Assembly (NCBI GenBank): GCA_026874595.1
Contig: CM049306.1
Coordinates: 11,867,019-11,931,018, forward strand
Source: Sipunculus nudus
Taxonomy: Eukaryota; Annelida; Sipuncula; Golfingiida; Sipunculidae
Length of the DNA: 64,000 nucleotides
Direction of reading: 5' to 3'
The notes below the pieces were generated by a model. The model saw only the letters and a list, made by a program, of their open reading frames with translations, was not told where the DNA came from and did not search any database. Positions 44,001 through 50,000 of this stretch are shown piece by piece. The translations under genes were made by a program, and so were the position numbers. Positions within the stretch are counted from its first letter, which is position 1, and each line of letters starts with the position of its first letter.

Positions 44001-47000
44001 TCCTCATTGGAAATTAAATCAGCATTCCATGATAAATGAGAAGTCATAAGCAAAAGTCACATGTAAATGAAAATTAATTCTGTACTTCTGTACATAAAAT
44101 TGATTTTAACAAAACATTTCTACAAAAATGTAATAAAATATAATACCAAACACAGTGAGAGGCCCAGCTTCAAACCACCTTTTGTCCCTTAATTTTTGAC
44201 TAATATACTTTATTTGTTAAATTTTTCCTTTTGTGTTTGGTACCCCTTAATGACAAGGAAACTGTTCCGGATTAGTATACATTTGTATATGTCCCTCACT
44301 CAGCTTCTCAGTGTCCAACAAATCTTATATAAAGTTGCTATTAAGTTAACTTTGATTATCCTTGGCATTTAAGTAATATTTTGTCCCTTTTATATAATAT
44401 ATATATGTTGATTATTTCCTTTAAGATAATATGTAATTGTAAAACCATTATTGTTCTGCAAACAGCTGTTTCATTTATTTTTGCTTTTACCAGGTTATCC
44501 ATGAGATAGGTTTTTAAACATGTTTAAGGACTATTTTAGAATGATATTTGTTTACAAATTTGTCTCTTTTTTAATTGAGCAAACTCAAAGGATTCTAACT
44601 GTTTACCTTTAAATATTTTGAAATGTTTTTGTGAGAGTATCAGTTGTTTAAAAACTATATAAACCAGCCAGATAGACCAGTGCAGCTGACATATCAGGCT
44701 CCTCTATATTTAGATGCTGTTATTTCATGTGAGAGGGATGGAATAATTATTACAAGATAAGAAGGTCTGAATCTTCAGCATTGTTGCCATAAAGATGCAG
44801 CTACAATGAAGGATCAGGCACTGGGGGATATGACATACACTTGGGATGGAAGAGACTGAGACAGATGCGGAGCTTGGCTGTTGGGGCATCTTGATGAGTG
44901 GACATTTCCCTGAGGAGACAGTGAAGTGTTGTAAGAGACAGGTGTCTGAAATCTGATCTGGACATTAGTATTCTGGGACTATGTATTGTCCAGTGAGGTG
45001 GAAGATTTATTAATTCTCATGGCTACATTGTCAGACCATGACCAGCTTTATATATCAACTTGCAGGACAAAACATTTATGTGGCTTATTCACTCAATCAT
45101 TTCTGTTTTTCCTTGGATTTTTAGGGGAAATTTTGAAAAACATTTTTATAGAATTTTTATTATATCTAGGAACTACTATGTTGATAGCTTTAATATTAAC
45201 TAAATACTGCAGTCCTGCAAGCTGAACTATATACATCATCAGGTGTCATAATGGACCCTTAACAGTGATTTGAATGTAAAACTTTGCTCTTTGTGAAAAT
45301 CTTCATGTATTTAGAGTACAAATTAAGATACTTATACTTAGAAGTACAATCAATGAAAAAAGTGTAAGGGGCTTTATAATCATTACACCTTTATTCACAG
45401 CTATGTGTTTTTGACAGTGTTAGGAATGTGAATGGGCATATCAGATTTTGGAGTAATAAGTCAAACAAGAGCTGGTGTTATAAAAAATATTAAGGAAAAA
45501 CTTACATATTAGAGATAATTTAATGATAGAGCTACAAATGGAGTTTTAGAATCAGTTTACCCCTGGGAAGTGTACCCCTTATTATGACCTAACAACCTCA
45601 GTGGTCCGTAAAGGCAATCGGTCTTTCATTCCCTTAATCAGTTTGGAATCTAATTCACTTGCATTCACTAGCATTATTCAATATTGACTGGGTTATCCAG
45701 CGATTATCAAACTTTTATATACTGAGAGAACTCCTGCCAGAGTGAGAGATGATATAATGTTAAAGATCCTATCTCTAATTCACTAGAATTATTTGATATT
45801 GACTGGATTATCCAGCATGGGTTATCCAACTTTTCTTTACTGAGAGAGCTCCTAGCTGTAGAATAAGGGAAGATGTGATGTTAAAGATGCTACTGTTACT
45901 TTCAGCTCAGCTGTGGCCTCTCCTAAGGTATTGAACTTGGACAGCTTAGTGTCAAGCCACTGTCCTGTTCAGACAGATCAATACAGTCAATAGGTGTATC
46001 CCAAGTTCTTAAAATGCTGTCCTCGACTAACTTCTCGTTTGTCAGTCTGAGTCTTCCTTCCAAGTTGACCTGGTCTTGTCTATTGGGCTTTCCTTGAAGC
46101 AGCTCACTTATCATTGTACTTGTCCATATTAATTATTAACGGTTTTGATATACCAGAACATGGCCAAGTCTGTTACCTAAGGACATTGCCGTGTAATCAT
46201 TATCAGTGAAACGGGCCCTCGGATCCTAGAGCATTGACAGTATTGATGAGCTTTCACTCAAGTGAAAGTCTTGTCGGTTAAAAATATATCCCTCTCTGTT
46301 TGGCTTTCTCTTCATCATGTTGATTCAGCTCTGGTTTGTGATGAATTTCCAATGGACAACTGGAGGATAATGATAGATCATGGAGTGAAAGTGATGACTC
46401 TTTTGGGATATGACCTTTTGAACCTTCACTGGAGGACCAGGAGTATTATAAGCAGTGGGACATAGACACCAAATAAATAACTCATTGTCCAAGCAAAAAC
46501 AAATTTAAAATAATTTTTAAAATAAAGAAACATTGGAAAAAACTAGTGAGAATTTTTGGGGGAAAGTTACAGAAGAGCCCTAGCTTTTAAATTTATTGTT
46601 TCCAGAGATTTTTAGATAGTGAACACTTTTTTAATTGCATTCACATAGATACATTTTACATTCTTGGAAATATGTTTCAAAGAAATGATTAGTGGATACT
46701 TCTCCCTGTGAAATAACATTCCATGCCAGTTCTGATCCGGTAACCTCTCTTGATCAGAACATTTGCAAGTAACATGACAAAATATGTTGTTTTTATATGC
46801 CCATCATATGAGGGAGTATTATATGGTATAACCACCATCCATCTGTCAGTTTGTCCATTAACTTTTAGGAACGCCACAATAACTTTCCTTGGCTTTGATG
46901 CCTTTTCACCAAACTCACCATAACTACCGCGTTCGTTTCTGGAGAACTCCTCTGAGACTACTGGACTGATTTTTCCGGAACTTACACCAGTTATCAGGTC

Positions 47001-50000
47001 ACATGTGTACTGGTGCCTAACCAATTGGCGTTGATCTCTGATTTTTTCTCTGCCCAGCGTCCATTTGTGTGTCTGTTTCCACACATAAATCCACATATCT
47101 CAGGAACCGTTTGACCTATTAGGAAAAATTATGGTACAAATGTTGCCCTTGGATAGCTTTATTACATACACAGAAAAATAGTGGCGCCACCTGCAACCAT
47201 GTTTGCACAGTGTCCATCTGTTCATCTGCCTTGGGATAAAATCACTCATATCTCTGCATTGGTTGGAATCATCCACCTGAAATTTTGCATGTGTATACAT
47301 CATGGACAGCTTTCTTGGTTTTAGGACAGATGGCCCCACCTACATTCATGTTTAAGCTGCAGACATCCAATCTCATATCTCGGGAACAGTTTGACCAGTT
47401 GGGCCAAGATTTTGCATGTGTATAGATCTCCCATAGCTTTTTATCATATGCAAAACTTGTGGCGCCACCTGCAATCATTTTTGCACAGCATCCATCAGTT
47501 CATCTGACTTTGGATAAAATCACACATATCTCGGCAGTGGTTTGACTTATCCACCTGGTTTTTTGCAGGTTTATACATCCTTGACAGCTTTCTTGATTTT
47601 ATGACAGGTGGCGCCACCTACATTCACATTAAGCTGCAGACATCCAAGCTCATATCTCGGGAACAGTTTGACCAATTGGGCCAAAATTTTGCATGTTTAT
47701 AGATCTCACATAGCTCCTAATCAAGCGCAAAATTTGTGCCGCCACCTTCAACCATTTTTGCACAGCGTCCGTCTGATAGTTGCTGTGGCATAAATCACTC
47801 ATATCTCGGCAGTGGTTTGACATATCTGCCTCAAATTTTGCAGGTTTATACATTTTGGACAGCTTTCTGGATTTTGTGGCATGTGGTGCCACCTTCATTT
47901 ATGTACATGCTTCAGACATTCAGGCTTATATCTCAGGACTGGTTTGACATATCCCCCTGATATTTTGCATGTGTATAGATCTCTCATAGCTCCTAATCAT
48001 ACACAAAATTAGTGGCGCCACCTGCCACCATTTTTGCACAGCATCCGTCTGTTTGTCTGCCATGGGCTTAAATCACTCATATCTCAGTAGAGTAGATGTT
48101 TGACTTATCTCCCTAAAATTTTGCAGGTTTTATACATCCTGGACAGCTTTCTTGATTTTATGACAGGTGGTGCCACGTACATTCTTGTTTATGCTGCAGA
48201 CATCCAAGCTCATATCTTGGGAACTGTTTGACCGATTTGGCCTAAATTTTGCATGTGTATAGATCACACATAGCCCTCTATCAAACACTCGCTCTATTTC
48301 CCCTTGCCACTCAATCCATGCCTCACTTCACCTATCCCACTCTGATTTTGGCGGATCCAAGTAGTCGCTGGTTACCCGTATTCTAGTTTTTGTGTTGTGT
48401 GCACCCATGCCAGATTTTCAGCATTGATGTTTGTTTAATTGTTTCATGTTCTAAGTGTTTAGTACTTGCATTGTTCATATACATGTTACCCATGTTCTTG
48501 AAAAGTAATGGTCCAGCATTGAAGCATTTTACCTGGTGTAATCTCATGGGACAGGTTCGCATTAGTCCTGTAGGCCTTGTTTTCTCAAATATTAGTTTTC
48601 ATTAGGTATAATTTCATCAGGTCACAGATCAGAGTTAAGATCAGCTGAGCACCATGACCTATGGGTCACTTGCTGTATGTCTCAGTGATCAATAACACAA
48701 AGCAAGCTCCTGGGACTAGCTCTTAATTTTGATGCCAAATACATAATACTGCTGGGTTATCATATGTCCACATTATTTACTGGTATCTTCTGAGACTGAA
48801 CTTTCTCATTAAATAACAGTGCTCCTTATCTTTTGTCAGTGTAGACATTTTATGTCAGACGACAGATGTTTCTTACTGAAGTCATCTGGTTGCCTTTGTA
48901 CAGTGGTATACATGATTTGATCATACACTGCAACCTGTGCACCTATCAGGGCTGGTAAAGAACGCTCTCCATCAGACACAAAGGTTATAATTAAATAGGA
49001 ATCACAGACAGGTTCATGCCTCATGTACATTTCTTTGATGCTTTTTCTTAACCAAGGGATCATTATAGAATGGATATTACAGATGCTTTAAAACACTCTT
49101 TGGGTTGAAAATCTTGTGCTTGCAGCCTTTCATTCTTAATAAATCAAATTCTACTAAATTTTGCAAATAACTTACAAGTTAGAAAATGGGGTGTATTTAT
49201 ACTGTTCAATTAGTGCTTGTACATCTTTTAAGGGTTATTTGAATAGTTGTTGCTAATTAACCATTTCATTAAAAAAGTGGCATTTATTGTAATTTTTTTA
49301 CCCATGTCTATTATAGTCCATATACCACATGGGGGTGTTTTTGTCTTACTATGTGGATGACTGAAGGAGGAATCCTTGATCTTTAACATATAGTTTATTT
49401 CATGGAAGTTCACACTTACAGCTTCACGGTTGAACAATACAGTTACAGGTTCCTGGTGAACATTAAGGTTACACTTTCCAGCTTCAGATTTAGCTAACAC
49501 CTTCCAGTTGAACATCACTTTCACAGATACTTAACAGAACAATCATAGGAGGCAGCTCTTGGTTCACATTGATGGACATAACTTCTGCCAGTTACAAGCT
49601 GAAATGGAGTTCCAAAACGTATAGTTATTCCTAGCTTGTAGGCAATTCAGTCCTACTGTACCAAAGGTCCACCATGTGTCTTACATAGGAGGAGAGAGGT
49701 CTACAAGATGCATATCTCTGTCTCCTTACTGATTCTCCTCTTTTCTCCAGTTGTACACCCTTTTTATACTAAGTTACAATTCAACAATATGCATTGAATG
49801 TTGGCACTTCACCTTAATTAATTGATTTATTATTTATAGCAACTGATAGTGATATGAGTGAATATATATATGATAGGTTAATGAGCTTAATTGCCTGATG
49901 AATCATCATACCTGATCATATGAATTAGCTTTGAACACCTTTCAAACAACATATGTACAGCTGATATGCACATTAGAATCAATGCTACACTGTCAGACAA

